From Salinibacterium sp. NK8237 (GTDB taxonomy: Bacteria; Actinomycetota; Actinomycetes; Actinomycetales; Microbacteriaceae), in NCBI RefSeq assembly GCF_015864955.1, contig NZ_JADYWE010000001.1, forward strand, positions 744,001 to 808,000: 64,000 nucleotides of DNA. Reading direction: 5' to 3'. The notes under the pieces were generated by a model. It searched no databases, was not told the origin of the DNA, and saw only the letters and a program-made list of their open reading frames with translations. The position numbers and the translations under genes are program-made. Of this stretch, positions 54,033 through 63,107 are shown one piece after another; position 1 is the first letter of the stretch; each line of letters opens with the position of its first letter.

Positions 54033-55133
54033 CTAGCGAACGGTTTCTAGCCCGAGTTCGATGAGTTCGTCGATCAACTCGGGGTAACTCATGCCGCTTG
54101 CAGCCCAGCACTTCGGGAACATCGAGATCGGTGTGAAGCCAGGCAACGTATTGATTTCGTTGACCACAAATTCGGTGCCGTCGAAGAAGAAATCGACGCG
54201 GGCGAGCCCCGCTCCCCCGATGGATTCGAATGCCCGCGCTGCGGTGCGCTGCATTTGCCACAGTTCGCCATCCCGCAGCGGTGCTGGGCAGATCAGTTCA
54301 GCCGCAGAAACGTCGAGATACTTGGCATCGAAATCGTAGAAGTCGCGGCCGGTGACCACGATCTCGCCGGCGACACTCACGCGAGTTTCACCACCGTCGC
54401 GGCCCGACAGCACGCCACACTCAATCTCGCGGCCCGTCATCGCCTGTTCGACGAGCGCTGTGGAGTCTTCGGCAAAAGCTGTCGCAAAAGCGGCATCCAG
54501 TTCGTCGGCGCTCGACACCTTGGTCACTCCGACCGAGGAACCTGCGCGTGCAGGCTTTACAAAGACAGGGAAACCAAGACTGGATGCACGCTTGCGCCAG
54601 ACATCCGGAGTGCGTTGCCACTGCTGCGCCGACACCGTCACCCACGGGGCAACAGCGACGCCGGCCGCCTCAAGCGCGAGCTTCGTGAAGTGCTTATTCA
54701 TGCCCATCGCCGACGCCAGCACGCCATTGCCGACATACGGCAAACCGGTGAGCTCGATGAGTCCTTGCACTGTTCCGTCTTCGCCGAACGGGCCGTGAAG
54801 GATCGGGAAGACCACATCAACGTCACCGAGGCTACGAGTGTTGCCTTCGGCATCCGTGACCGTCAGCTGCTGAGATGCGGATGACTCGGGCCAGTGAACG
54901 CGCGTACCGTTGTCGACGACCTCGGGCATGGCCTCAGCGTTGAGCCGGAAAGCATCGGCGTCATCGGGTTGGAGCGTGAAGGCCCCCTCGCGCGTAATGC
55001 CGACTGGGATAACCGTGTACTTGTCGCGGTCGATCGCCGAAAGAACGCCGCCGGCGGTTGCGCAGCTGATGCTGTGTTCCGAAGAACGACCACCGAACAG
55101 CAGAACCACGGTTGTTGTGGGCTGGGCCGTCAT
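54033..55133 (-). CDS. ddl: D-alanine--D-alanine ligase
   Basis: This 366-residue ATP-grasp ligase makes the D-Ala-D-Ala dipeptide for peptidoglycan. The N-terminal VLLFGGRSSEHSISCATA is conserved. The ATP-binding FVKPARAGSSVGVTKV is near 194, and RVDFFFDGTEFVVNEINTLPGFT near 314 carries the metal and substrate residues. It converges on the DUF3515 gene and follows gpsA by 3 bases in the murA-plsC-gpsA-ddl order. Confidence 0.95.
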   Translation of the reverse strand: MTAQPTTTVVLLFGGRSSEHSISCATAGGVLSAIDRDKYTVIPVGITREGAFTLQPDDADAFRLNAEAMPEVVDNGTRVHWPESSASQQLTVTDAEGNTRSLGDVDVVFPILHGPFGEDGTVQGLIELTGLPYVGNGVLASAMGMNKHFTKLALEAAGVAVAPWVTVSAQQWQRTPDVWRKRASSLGFPVFVKPARAGSSVGVTKVSSADELDAAFATAFAEDSTALVEQAMTGREIECGVLSGRDGGETRVSVAGEIVVTGRDFYDFDAKYLDVSAAELICPAPLRDGELWQMQRTAARAFESIGGAGLARVDFFFDGTEFVVNEINTLPGFTPISMFPKCWAASGMSYPELIDELIELGLETVR

Positions 55134-55136
55134 CGT

Positions 55137-56168
55137 TTACTCCCCCTGAGGAAGATCGTCTGTGGTCAAATGTGGGGCGATATCGCGCGGCGCGAGCGTG
55201 CCAGCCAGCACTTCAGCTACTTGGCTCGCGATGGGCATATCCACGCCCTTGGAGAGCGCAAGTTCAAGGATGGGGGCAACAGACGACAGGCCTTCAGCGG
55301 TCTGGTTCATCTGCTTGATCACTTCAGAGAAGCTGTAGCCCTGACCGAGAAGACGGCCGGCAGTGTTATTGCGCGACAGCGATGACTCGCACGTTGCAAT
55401 GAGGTCGCCCAGGCCGGCAAGCCCCGCGAGCGTTTCGGGCCGCGCGCCGAAAGCGACCGAGAAATCTGTCATCTCAGCGAGGCCTCGAGTAATGATCGAC
55501 GCCTTGGTGTTCTCGCCGTAGCCAACACCATCCACGATTCCGATCGCCACAGCGATGAGGTTCTTGAGCACTCCGCCGAATTCGGTACCGATGACATCGG
55601 TATTCACAAAAGAACGAAAGTAGCGGTTGCGGGCCGTTACCGCGACAGCAGTCGCTGTTTCGAGGCTTGCGCTGCTCATAACCGCTGCCGTCGGCTGCTC
55701 CTTAGCAATCTCCAGAGCTAGGTTGGGGCCGGATGCCACGGCAACACGATTCGGATCGACACCGAGTTCCTGCAGGATCACTTCGCTCATCCGCGCCCCG
55801 GTGCCCTTTTCGACACCCTTCATGAGCGAGACGATAATGGCGTTTTCGGGGATGAGTTCGCGAACGATGCGCAGGTTCTCCCGCAGCGACTGCGCCGGAA
55901 CCGAGAGGTACACCTGCTCGGCGCCATCCAGAACTTCATGCAGCTTGTCGCTGGCCCACAAGGAGCGCGGGAGGTTGATGCCGGGAAGATAGTCGCTATT
56001 GCGCTTGGATTGCGTGATCTCGCGTGCCAACTCGGGGCGGCGAGCCCAGAGCGCAACATCGTTGCCGCCGTCGGCCAAGATCTTGGAGAAAGTGGTGCCC
56101 CAGGAGCCCGCGCCAAGAACGGCAACACGACGAGGGGTTTCCGGCGCTCCGGCGCTACCGCTCAGCAC
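55137..56168 (-). CDS. gpsA: Glycerol-3-phosphate dehydrogenase [NAD(P)+]
   Basis: This 343-residue enzyme makes glycerol 3-phosphate for phospholipids. The cofactor motif VAVLGAGSWGTTFSKIL is near 15. GGVLKNLIAVAIGIVDG near 196 carries the catalytic lysine, and GLGDLIATCESSLSRN near 255 is also conserved. GTG 56168 starts one base after the plsC stop; an open frame to 56207 overlaps plsC. Coupling to plsC fits their joint use of glycerol phosphate. Confidence 0.94.
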   Translation of the reverse strand: MLSGSAGAPETPRRVAVLGAGSWGTTFSKILADGGNDVALWARRPELAREITQSKRNSDYLPGINLPRSLWASDKLHEVLDGAEQVYLSVPAQSLRENLRIVRELIPENAIIVSLMKGVEKGTGARMSEVILQELGVDPNRVAVASGPNLALEIAKEQPTAAVMSSASLETATAVAVTARNRYFRSFVNTDVIGTEFGGVLKNLIAVAIGIVDGVGYGENTKASIITRGLAEMTDFSVAFGARPETLAGLAGLGDLIATCESSLSRNNTAGRLLGQGYSFSEVIKQMNQTAEGLSSVAPILELALSKGVDMPIASQVAEVLAGTLAPRDIAPHLTTDDLPQGE

Positions 56169-56169
56169 G

Positions 56170-56940
56170 TTACTTGCTCTCGAATCGGCCGGTCTCGCTC
56201 TGACCATGGTCTGCGGGGTTGTACCGCGCAGCGGGAGCAGTTTCTCCCCGGATTTCTTCGAGCAGCGACGTGATGGCGATCATGAGTTTCTCCGTTACTT
56301 CAGCGAGCAATCGCGAATCCAGATTTCTGCCTTCGAACTCAGACAAATCTAGGGGTTCACCAAAACGAATGTGAACAGTCTTTCGGGGAAAAACACTAAT
56401 ACGTTTTGAATAGCGGGGCAGAATTTCTTGGGCGCCCCAGCTCGCCGCTGGAATCAATGGGATGCCGGCCTCGAGCGCGGTGCGTACAGCACCATGCTTT
56501 CCTCGCATAGGCCACATATCGGGCTCCCGCGTCAACGAACCCTCCGGGTACACCACAACAGCAAGCCCCTGATCAGCGATCTGACGGGCGGCCTTCAGCG
56601 GGTCGCCACTCTCCCGGCCACGCGGAACGCGTTCGACCGGAACCTGACCCGACTTCTTCAGCAGCCATCCCGCTACCGGGACTTTGAACAGCGATGCTTT
56701 TGCCATGTAGCGCGGCATCCGCCCAATCTTCCACATGGCAACGCCAATAACGACGGGGTCGATATTGCTGTAGTGATTGGGAGAGATCACAAACGCACCC
56801 TCGGCGGGCACATTGTGTGAGTCATGCAGCTTAAACTTCGCCAAGATCGTCATCGTGGGAAGCAACAAGAATGCGAGCACACGGAACGCCGCAGTCTTCT
56901 CTGACTTCACGCGTTGCGGCTTAGTTGAGCCAGAGGACAC
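56170..56940 (-). CDS. plsC: 1-acyl-sn-glycerol-3-phosphate acyltransferase (PlsC family)
   Basis: This 256-residue membrane-associated acyltransferase makes phosphatidic acid or a related lipid. The H-x4-D motif is in SPNHYSNIDPVV (about residue 55). The VPVERVPRGRESG segment near 100 and the VVYPEGSLTREPDMWPMRGKHG segment near 128 bind glycerol phosphate. GTG 56940 follows the murA stop by 7 bases; AAGGA lies upstream in murA. It is flanked by murA and gpsA. Confidence 0.9.
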   Translation of the reverse strand: MSSGSTKPQRVKSEKTAAFRVLAFLLLPTMTILAKFKLHDSHNVPAEGAFVISPNHYSNIDPVVIGVAMWKIGRMPRYMAKASLFKVPVAGWLLKKSGQVPVERVPRGRESGDPLKAARQIADQGLAVVVYPEGSLTREPDMWPMRGKHGAVRTALEAGIPLIPAASWGAQEILPRYSKRISVFPRKTVHIRFGEPLDLSEFEGRNLDSRLLAEVTEKLMIAITSLLEEIRGETAPAARYNPADHGQSETGRFESK

Positions 56941-56947
56941 CAGCGAC

Positions 56948-58315
56948 TTATCCTTCGTAAATGAAGTCGGCGCCGAGTGATTCAAGCTTGTCGATGAAGT
57001 GTTCGTAGCCGCGCGCAATGATTCCGATATTGCTCACGGTCGACTGGCCTTCAGCGGTCAATGCTGCGATGAGGTGACTGAAGCCACCACGCAAGTCAGG
57101 AATCTCGACATCCGCACCGTGCAATGGCGTCGGGCCGATGATGACCGCAGCTTGCTCAAGCGGGCGCCGAGGAACGCGCCGGCTAACCGACTCGATTCCT
57201 TCTTCGAACACCTCAATGTTGGCGCCCATTTCGATGAGAGCCGCCGTGAAGCCGAGACGGTTCTCATACACCGTCTCGTGTACCACCGAACGGCCCTCTG
57301 CCTGCGTAAGCGCCACGATCAACGGCTGTTGCCAGTCAGTCATGAAGCCGGGGTGTACGTCAGTCTCAACAACAACCGGCTTGAGGGCACCACCCGGGTG
57401 CCAGAAGCGAATGCCATCTTCAGCGATATCAAAAGCTCCACCCACCTTGCGGAAGATGTTCAAGAACGTCATGAGCTCTTGTTGCAGCGCGCCCTCAACG
57501 AAGATATCTCCGCCGGTAGCGAGAGCTGCGGATGCCCAGCTTGCGGCCTCATTGCGGTCGAAGAGTGCGCGGTGGTTGTAGCCGGTGAGCTTCTCGACGC
57601 CCTCAATGAAGATGACGCGGTTGGGCTCGACATTGATGATCGCGCCCATCTTTTGCAAGATGGCGATGAGATCCATGATCTCGGGCTCAATAGCTGCGCC
57701 CTTGAGCTCGGTGACGCCCTTGGCGAGAACCGCGGTAAGGAGAACCTGCTCGGTTGCGCCCACGCTCGGATAGGGCAAGTCGATATTTGCGCCGTGGAGG
57801 CCATCCGGAGCGGTGAGACGAATGCCCTCGTAGCTCTTGTCTACGACGGCACCGAAGGCGCGCAGCGCATCCAAGTGGAAGTCGATGGGACGATCGCCGA
57901 TGCGGCAACCACCCAGGTCAGGGATAAGCGCTTCGCCAAGGCGGTGAAGCAACGGCCCACAGAAGAGGATCGGGATGCGGCTTGAACCAGCGAGCGCATC
58001 GATCTTTGCGAAGTGCGCTTTGAGCACGTTCTTGGGGTCAAGGGTCAGTTCACCATCGCCCGTCTCGGTGACGGTAACGCCGTACGCTTCCAGCATTCCG
58101 GTGACAACGCGAACATCGCTGATCGCGGGAACATCTTTGAGCACACTGGGAGTATCAGCGAGTAGAGCAGCCACCATTGCTTTTGTCGCAAGGTTCTTGG
58201 CACCACGTACGTTGATGCGTCCACGAAGCGGCTTTCCACCATTAATAATGATCTGGTTAGAAAGCAACCCGGTTCGCTTGGCTGCCGCTGTTGCGTCTTG
58301 AGCCAATGGATTCAT
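56948..58315 (-). CDS. murA: UDP-N-acetylglucosamine 1-carboxyvinyltransferase
   Basis: This 455-residue enzyme catalyses the first step of peptidoglycan synthesis, the transfer of enolpyruvate to UDP-GlcNAc. The fosfomycin-targeted cysteine is present in LGGCRIGDRPID (Cys137). RGAKNLATKAMVAALL and the block HPGFMTDWQQPLIVALTQAEG are also conserved. It follows leuD by 9 bases. A Cys at this position implies usual fosfomycin sensitivity at the target, in contrast to mycobacterial MurA with Asp. Confidence 0.95.
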   Translation of the reverse strand: MNPLAQDATAAAKRTGLLSNQIIINGGKPLRGRINVRGAKNLATKAMVAALLADTPSVLKDVPAISDVRVVTGMLEAYGVTVTETGDGELTLDPKNVLKAHFAKIDALAGSSRIPILFCGPLLHRLGEALIPDLGGCRIGDRPIDFHLDALRAFGAVVDKSYEGIRLTAPDGLHGANIDLPYPSVGATEQVLLTAVLAKGVTELKGAAIEPEIMDLIAILQKMGAIINVEPNRVIFIEGVEKLTGYNHRALFDRNEAASWASAALATGGDIFVEGALQQELMTFLNIFRKVGGAFDIAEDGIRFWHPGGALKPVVVETDVHPGFMTDWQQPLIVALTQAEGRSVVHETVYENRLGFTAALIEMGANIEVFEEGIESVSRRVPRRPLEQAAVIIGPTPLHGADVEIPDLRGGFSHLIAALTAEGQSTVSNIGIIARGYEHFIDKLESLGADFIYEG

Positions 58316-58324
58316 CGTTTCCTC

Positions 58325-58921
58325 TTACTTCGCTGGCAAAGTCTTCGGACGCCATGCTTCTCGGCGACTTTCAAACTCAGTGATATCTGATTCGTTTCTC
58401 AGAGTGAGGCCGATGTCATCGAGCCCTTCGAGCAAACGCCACCTAGTGTAATCATCTATCTCGAAAGTGAACTGTGCTGATCCGGCGATAACCGATCGGG
58501 TTTCCAGATCGACGGTGACTTCGAGCTCAGGGTCGGCTTCTACGAGCGCCCACAGCGTCTCGATATCTTCTTCGGCGAGCTGCGCTGCCAGAAGGCCTTG
58601 CTTGCCAGAGTTTCCGCGGAAAATATCACCGAAGCGTGAACTAAGAACCGCCTGGAAACCGAAGTCGCGAAGCGCCCACACAGCGTGTTCTCTACTAGAC
58701 CCGGTGCCGAAGTCTGAGCCTGCGATGAGAATCTTGCCGTGGCTATAAGGTTCACGGTTAAGGATGAAGTCAGGGTCTTGGCGCCAGCCGAAGAATAGCG
58801 CGTCGTCAAATCCAGTTTTGGTAACTCGTTTGAGGAACTCGGCCGGGATTATTTGGTCAGTGTCGACGTTGCTGCGCTTGAGCGGAACAGCGTTGCCACG
58901 GATGGTCGTGATCTTGTCCAT
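58325..58921 (-). CDS. leuD: 3-isopropylmalate dehydratase, small subunit
   Basis: This 198-residue subunit works with LeuC in leucine synthesis. [20 protein letters not shown] near 18 and [21 protein letters not shown] near 68 are diagnostic. The frame overlaps the leuC stop by one base (TAATG), the usual coupling of leuC and leuD. It lies just upstream of murA. Confidence 0.95.
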   Translation of the reverse strand: MDKITTIRGNAVPLKRSNVDTDQIIPAEFLKRVTKTGFDDALFFGWRQDPDFILNREPYSHGKILIAGSDFGTGSSREHAVWALRDFGFQAVLSSRFGDIFRGNSGKQGLLAAQLAEEDIETLWALVEADPELEVTVDLETRSVIAGSAQFTFEIDDYTRWRLLEGLDDIGLTLRNESDITEFESRREAWRPKTLPAK

Positions 58922-60381
58922 TAGCGTGACTCCTCTGCGGTGGTGCTGGCCGAAACGAGTTGCTCGGGCAACGGGCTATTCTCCAAATCCCAGGGGCTGG
59001 AGAGCGTGCCACGGATGGCGGTGGCTGCGGCAACGAGCGGTGACACGAGGTGGGTACGCCCTCCCTTGCCTTGGCGGCCTTCGAAGTTGCGGTTACTGGT
59101 AGAAGCGCAGCGTTCGCCGGGAGCCAGCTGGTCGGGGTTCATGCCGAGACACATTGAGCATCCCGCAAATCGCCATTCGCCGCCAAACTCTTCCACAATC
59201 TTGTCGATTCCTTCGGCTTCAGCTTCGATGCGCACGCGAGCAGAACCCGGCACGACCATCACGCGCACGTGATCAGACTTTTTACGACCCTTGATGATCG
59301 ACGCGAATGCGCGCAAGTCTTCGATGCGGCTGTTGGTGCACGAGCCCATGAAAACAGCATCCACTGCAATGTCTTTCATCGCCATGCCAGCGTCAAGCGC
59401 CATATATTCGAGGGCACGCTCGGCGGACGCACGCGCGTTGGGGTCTGCGATGTCAGCGGGCACGGGAACGTTCTCGCTGAGGGATACGCCCTGGCCGGGG
59501 TTGGTTCCCCACGTGACGAATGGCTCGAGGGTGTTCGCATCGAGGAAGACCTCGGCATCGAAAACGGCATCGTCGTCGGTGGCGAGAGTGTTCCAGTACT
59601 CAACGGCGGCATCCCAGTCGGAGCCTTCGGGAGCGTGCGCGCGACCCTTGAGGTAGTCGTAGGTGATCTGGTCCGGCGCGATCATGCCGGCGCGAGCGCC
59701 AGCCTCGATCGACATGTTGCAGATCGTCATGCGGCCCTCCATAGAGAGGGAGCGGATGGCGCTGCCGCGGAATTCGAGAACGTAACCTTGGCCACCACCG
59801 GTTCCGATCTGCGCGATGACAGCAAGGATGATGTCTTTCGCGGTGACGCCGGGGCGCAGTTCACCCTCAACGGTGATCGCCATCGTCTTGAACGCTTTGA
59901 GCGGAAGAGTCTGAGTGGCGAGCACGTGCTCGACTTCACTCGTGCCGATACCGAACGCCATCGCACCGAAGGCACCGTGGGTGCTCGTGTGCGAGTCGCC
60001 GCAGACCACGGTGATGCCGGGCATTGTCAGCCCGAGCTGCGGGCCGACAACGTGAACGATGCCCTGCTCGATGTCGCCGAGCGAGTGCAGGCGCACTCCA
60101 AACTCTTTGGCGTTATTGCGCAACGTCTGAATCTGGGTGCGACTCGTGAGGTCAGCGATCGGCTTATGGATCGCGAGAGTCGGGGTGTTGTGGTCTTCGG
60201 TCGCGATCGTGAGATCGGGGCGGCGAACGGGGCGGCCGGCCATCCGAAGTCCATCGAAAGCTTGAGGGCTCGTGACTTCGTGCACAAGGTGAAGGTCAAT
60301 GTAGATAAGGTCGGGAGTGCCATCGGCACCCTTGACGACCAGATGGTCATCCCACACTTTCTCTGCCAGGGTCTTGCCCAT
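58921..60381 (-). CDS. leuC: 3-isopropylmalate dehydratase, large subunit
   Basis: This 486-residue aconitase-family protein binds a 4Fe-4S cluster. The cysteines lie in [13 protein letters not shown] (about residue 360) and in the block [13 protein letters not shown] (about 420). [20 protein letters not shown] near 141 is also conserved. It is the upstream partner of leuD in the leuC-leuD pair and is preceded by about 100 bases without a gene before the DUF4307 gene end. Confidence 0.95.
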   Translation of the reverse strand: MGKTLAEKVWDDHLVVKGADGTPDLIYIDLHLVHEVTSPQAFDGLRMAGRPVRRPDLTIATEDHNTPTLAIHKPIADLTSRTQIQTLRNNAKEFGVRLHSLGDIEQGIVHVVGPQLGLTMPGITVVCGDSHTSTHGAFGAMAFGIGTSEVEHVLATQTLPLKAFKTMAITVEGELRPGVTAKDIILAVIAQIGTGGGQGYVLEFRGSAIRSLSMEGRMTICNMSIEAGARAGMIAPDQITYDYLKGRAHAPEGSDWDAAVEYWNTLATDDDAVFDAEVFLDANTLEPFVTWGTNPGQGVSLSENVPVPADIADPNARASAERALEYMALDAGMAMKDIAVDAVFMGSCTNSRIEDLRAFASIIKGRKKSDHVRVMVVPGSARVRIEAEAEGIDKIVEEFGGEWRFAGCSMCLGMNPDQLAPGERCASTSNRNFEGRQGKGGRTHLVSPLVAAATAIRGTLSSPWDLENSPLPEQLVSASTTAEESR

Positions 60382-60481
60382 AGCGCACCTCTTTCGAATC
60401 GACGATCGTGCCGCAAAGAGCGCGGCTCAATCTCTCTAGTCTACGCCGCGCGACAAATGCATTCTGCGAACTAACGCTCCA

Positions 60482-60910
60482 TTAGCGGTAGTCGTTGTCG
60501 AGCACGATTGCCGTGGCAGGGTCGGCCTCGACGTAGCGCACCTCTGCTGTGGCATTTGCGGCGAGCGCTGCCTCTGTGTCGAAGGATTCTTCGTCGTAGC
60601 TTTGGTCGCCAAGAGCGATGTACATCTCGCTGTCGACCTCGTAGCTGAACTCGAGTCGCACAAGTTGAACCGTGTGGCGGCCGGAGCGGCTCGACTCGAC
60701 GACGGTGTTACCGGTGGGCACAGCTTGCGTGACGAGACCGTTTTCGATGATCTCTGCCCGACCGTCATGCTTTTGCGTCGTCAGCACACCAACAATCGCG
60801 ATGATTGCCAGCGGGATGACAAAGAACTTGACCAGGTTCCAGATGGGCCTGCGTTTGCTCGACTGAGGCGTTGGTTTGTTCGGCTGAGGCGCTGACGAAG
60901 TGTCGCTCAT
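60482..60910 (-). CDS. DUF4307-family membrane protein
   Basis: This 142-residue protein has a Pro/Ser/Lys-rich start, one membrane segment (about 25-45) and an extracytoplasmic domain. The domain contains VVESSRSGRHTVQLVRLEFSY and then a V-E-A-D-P segment near 128. The pattern suits the actinobacterial DUF4307 family, whose function is unknown. ATG 60910 is chosen because the upstream frame (to 60973) lacks a helical start. It stands alone. Confidence 0.7.
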   Translation of the reverse strand: MSDTSSAPQPNKPTPQSSKRRPIWNLVKFFVIPLAIIAIVGVLTTQKHDGRAEIIENGLVTQAVPTGNTVVESSRSGRHTVQLVRLEFSYEVDSEMYIALGDQSYDEESFDTEAALAANATAEVRYVEADPATAIVLDNDYR

Positions 60911-61047
60911 GAACTGGTCTCTCTGTCGCTGCCGGGCGCACAATCTGGGCGCGTGGCGGGCGTTTCCGACCACTCAAGCATGTGCCAATTCATAAGGTAG
61001 CAATGAATAGGTACCGATCAGCGACGCTGAGGGACTCTGCCAGAGTC

Positions 61048-61767
61048 TCAGGCCGTCGTGGAGACCCGAGCGACCGAGATCACGAACTCGCCGAGCCTGA
61101 GCTGGGCGGCAGCACCGACGGGTTCGGCCTTACTCGGCTCGACCACGACTTCTTCAGACTGCGGATGCCGCAGGTGCACGCCGTTCGTTGAGTGCAGGTC
61201 GTGCACGATCAGCTCGCCAGCAGGCGTGAGATGTAGTGCGGCGTGAGTCTTGGACACCGACTTGCTCGGGTCAATGACGGGCAGCAGGGTCGCATCCGGC
61301 CACTGCGGGTTGATAGCAGGATCTCGGCCGATGAGCGTGCTGCGATCGAGCGCGACGTGAGTGCCGTCGGGCAGCGTGAGAGACCAGATCAGCACTCCAC
61401 GAGGGGCGGCAGCAAAGCTGGTTTCTTCGCTTATCGCGTCGCTTATCGCGTCGCCTATCGTGGGCTGGTAGACAGCCGCACTTGGATTCTCCGTTGCCGG
61501 TGGAGGCATCTGAAGCGCACGGTGAGCAGCAGCTGGAGTCACCCCGTGCGCACTGACGGGAAAGAACGCCGGTGCATCGCCTGTGTTGGCGGGCCTGGAA
61601 ACCGGCGGCTGCGGCATCCGGAAAGTTCCTGAATCTATGAGCCCTGGCGGCAACTCAATGACATCGTCGTCGTCCTCGACTTCACGCTGAATAGGCTTTT
61701 CAGGCTCACGCTCGGGGACCATGCCGGGAGGAGGAACGATGAAGTCGCTCTCGTCTCCAGCATCCAT
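61048..61767 (-). CDS. FHA-domain protein
   Basis: This protein of 239 residues has a C-terminal FHA domain (about 140-225). It shows the core residues STLIGRDPAINPQWPD, SVSKTHAALHL and VHDLHSTNGVHLRHP. FHA domains bind phosphothreonine peptides. The N-terminal half is Pro-rich and disordered-looking. ATG 61767 is chosen because GAGGAG lies 9 bases upstream; ATG 61788 is the alternative. It is the last gene of the right-edge group and may signal from a Ser/Thr kinase. Confidence 0.85.
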   Translation of the reverse strand: MDAGDESDFIVPPPGMVPEREPEKPIQREVEDDDDVIELPPGLIDSGTFRMPQPPVSRPANTGDAPAFFPVSAHGVTPAAAHRALQMPPPATENPSAAVYQPTIGDAISDAISEETSFAAAPRGVLIWSLTLPDGTHVALDRSTLIGRDPAINPQWPDATLLPVIDPSKSVSKTHAALHLTPAGELIVHDLHSTNGVHLRHPQSEEVVVEPSKAEPVGAAAQLRLGEFVISVARVSTTA

Positions 61768-61792
61768 CCGCGCGAATCTCCTCGTCATAGCC

Positions 61793-61936
61793 TCAGAAAC
61801 GCAATGTTAACTCATTCGGCCGACGGTTGGGAGGCTCACCAGGCTTCGAGAGGTGCTCGAGGTTTACTCCGGGTACGCGAAACAGCGCCTTCGCCTTCTC
61901 GGCAACGTTGACTGCCTGCAGCGCAGCCGGTGCTGA
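61793..61936 (-). other. Open frame continuing past the TAG of the unrecognised 61937 protein
   Basis: After the TAG at 61937-61939 the same minus-strand frame is open for 47 codons to TGA at 61793-61795, with about 64 percent GC-ending codons. The conceptual residues include AVNVAEKAKALFRVPGVN. The only ATG/GTG/TTG start is a TTG three codons from the end, so it is not an independent gene. A recent nonsense change, readthrough or chance are possible. Confidence 0.35.
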
Positions 61937-62587
61937 CTAGGTACTTGAGTCCTGATCTTCCCAGCGCGAGGCACGAACGATGGAGTCGAAGAAGTCGAGC
62001 ATGACCTGTTCGAGGTCGACGAATACGGTTGAGAAGACGACGAGAATAACGCGCTTCGTCTCAGGAATCGTCAGCCAGTACTGCGCCACGAGCGTCGGCA
62101 GCGCGTCTCCAGCGTCATCTTCGTCTGCGGCGGCGACCTGCCGAATGTGGTGCGTACGGAGCACCTCTGAGTCTGTCGTAGCGAAACGCGCCACGGTCTC
62201 GGGGTGCAGGTCAGGCATTGCGGCAATCCCAGCCTCAAGAACGCGCATCACTTCGGCAGGGGCGGTTCCGACAGCGGGTGTCATTCCGAGCGGCGGAAGG
62301 TACAGAGTGAACGATGCCGAGAACGGCACGCCTTCGATCACATCGAGTGCGACTGTCATCGACTGGCCGTCGCCCTCAATCGCGGCCGCGAGACCATCGA
62401 AGAGCTGACGCCGCATGCCATCTCTCAACAGCGAGTGTTCGTCTGCTCTCCCTACTCGCGCGTCGATGAGCCGACGAATGGATGCCCGCGCCGACTCTTC
62501 ATCGTGCAGCGGCACCTGCCACCACTCCCCTGGCAAAGCGAACTTCAACTCGGGTAAGGACTTCTGAGCCAGCTGAAGGTCAATCAT
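61937..62587 (-). CDS. Unrecognised protein of the right-edge group
   Basis: This 216-residue protein has no signal peptide or membrane helix I can defend. A Trp-containing segment PGEWWQVPLHD is near residue 20. A hydrophobic centre (FTLYLPPLGM) follows, and near the C-terminus comes VILVVFSTVFVDLEQVMLDFFDS. Overlap with the lipoprotein stop by 8 bases shows coupled translation. I recognise no family. The frame continues past its TAG. Confidence 0.7.
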   Translation of the reverse strand: MIDLQLAQKSLPELKFALPGEWWQVPLHDEESARASIRRLIDARVGRADEHSLLRDGMRRQLFDGLAAAIEGDGQSMTVALDVIEGVPFSASFTLYLPPLGMTPAVGTAPAEVMRVLEAGIAAMPDLHPETVARFATTDSEVLRTHHIRQVAAADEDDAGDALPTLVAQYWLTIPETKRVILVVFSTVFVDLEQVMLDFFDSIVRASRWEDQDSST

Positions 62588-63107
62588 CGTTCGGCTCGCT
62601 CCATTCGCCGTAACGGGCCTCGAGCGTGGACGCGGGAGCGATCAGGCTTGTGAAGGTATCTTTGGCGCCGAGCAAGCCGAGTTCGTCGATCACTGGGCCT
62701 AAGTCGTAGCCATCCTCCGTTAACGTTGACGCATCCGGCGGCATCGGACCCTCCGCAACGGACAACGCGATATGGGCTGGGCTGAAAGATAACGATCGCC
62801 ACACCGCCTTGAGCGCTTCATCCACCACTAGAGGCAACTCGTCTTCGGGCAACTCTGAAACGTAAATTTTGACCGAGTAGACCTGCCGAGGACCGTCGTA
62901 GTAGGACCCTCCGAGCACACCCGTTATTGTCGGGACCGCCTCCATCAGCGCGGCGCGCACATCATCGTTTTGCTCCTCCTCCGATGGCCCTGTGTAAATC
63001 AACCCACAGGCCGTAAGCATCGCTACCGCCAGAACTGCGACGAGAGCGGCAGCGCTCAGGCGCATCCGCCTCGCGACACCACTTGTCCGCTGCTGAACCG
63101 TCATCAC
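62580..63107 (-). CDS. Putative lipoprotein
   Basis: This 175-residue secreted protein has a signal peptide with lipobox LTAC (Cys about residue 34). A domain of about 140 residues follows, containing YYDGPRQVYSVKIYVSE and a charged end. GTG 63107 overlaps the upstream stop by 4 bases and follows GAGGGG; ATG 63104 is the alternative. It overlaps the next gene by 8 bases. No family is recognised. Confidence 0.75.
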   Translation of the reverse strand: MMTVQQRTSGVARRMRLSAAALVAVLAVAMLTACGLIYTGPSEEEQNDDVRAALMEAVPTITGVLGGSYYDGPRQVYSVKIYVSELPEDELPLVVDEALKAVWRSLSFSPAHIALSVAEGPMPPDASTLTEDGYDLGPVIDELGLLGAKDTFTSLIAPASTLEARYGEWSEPNDD

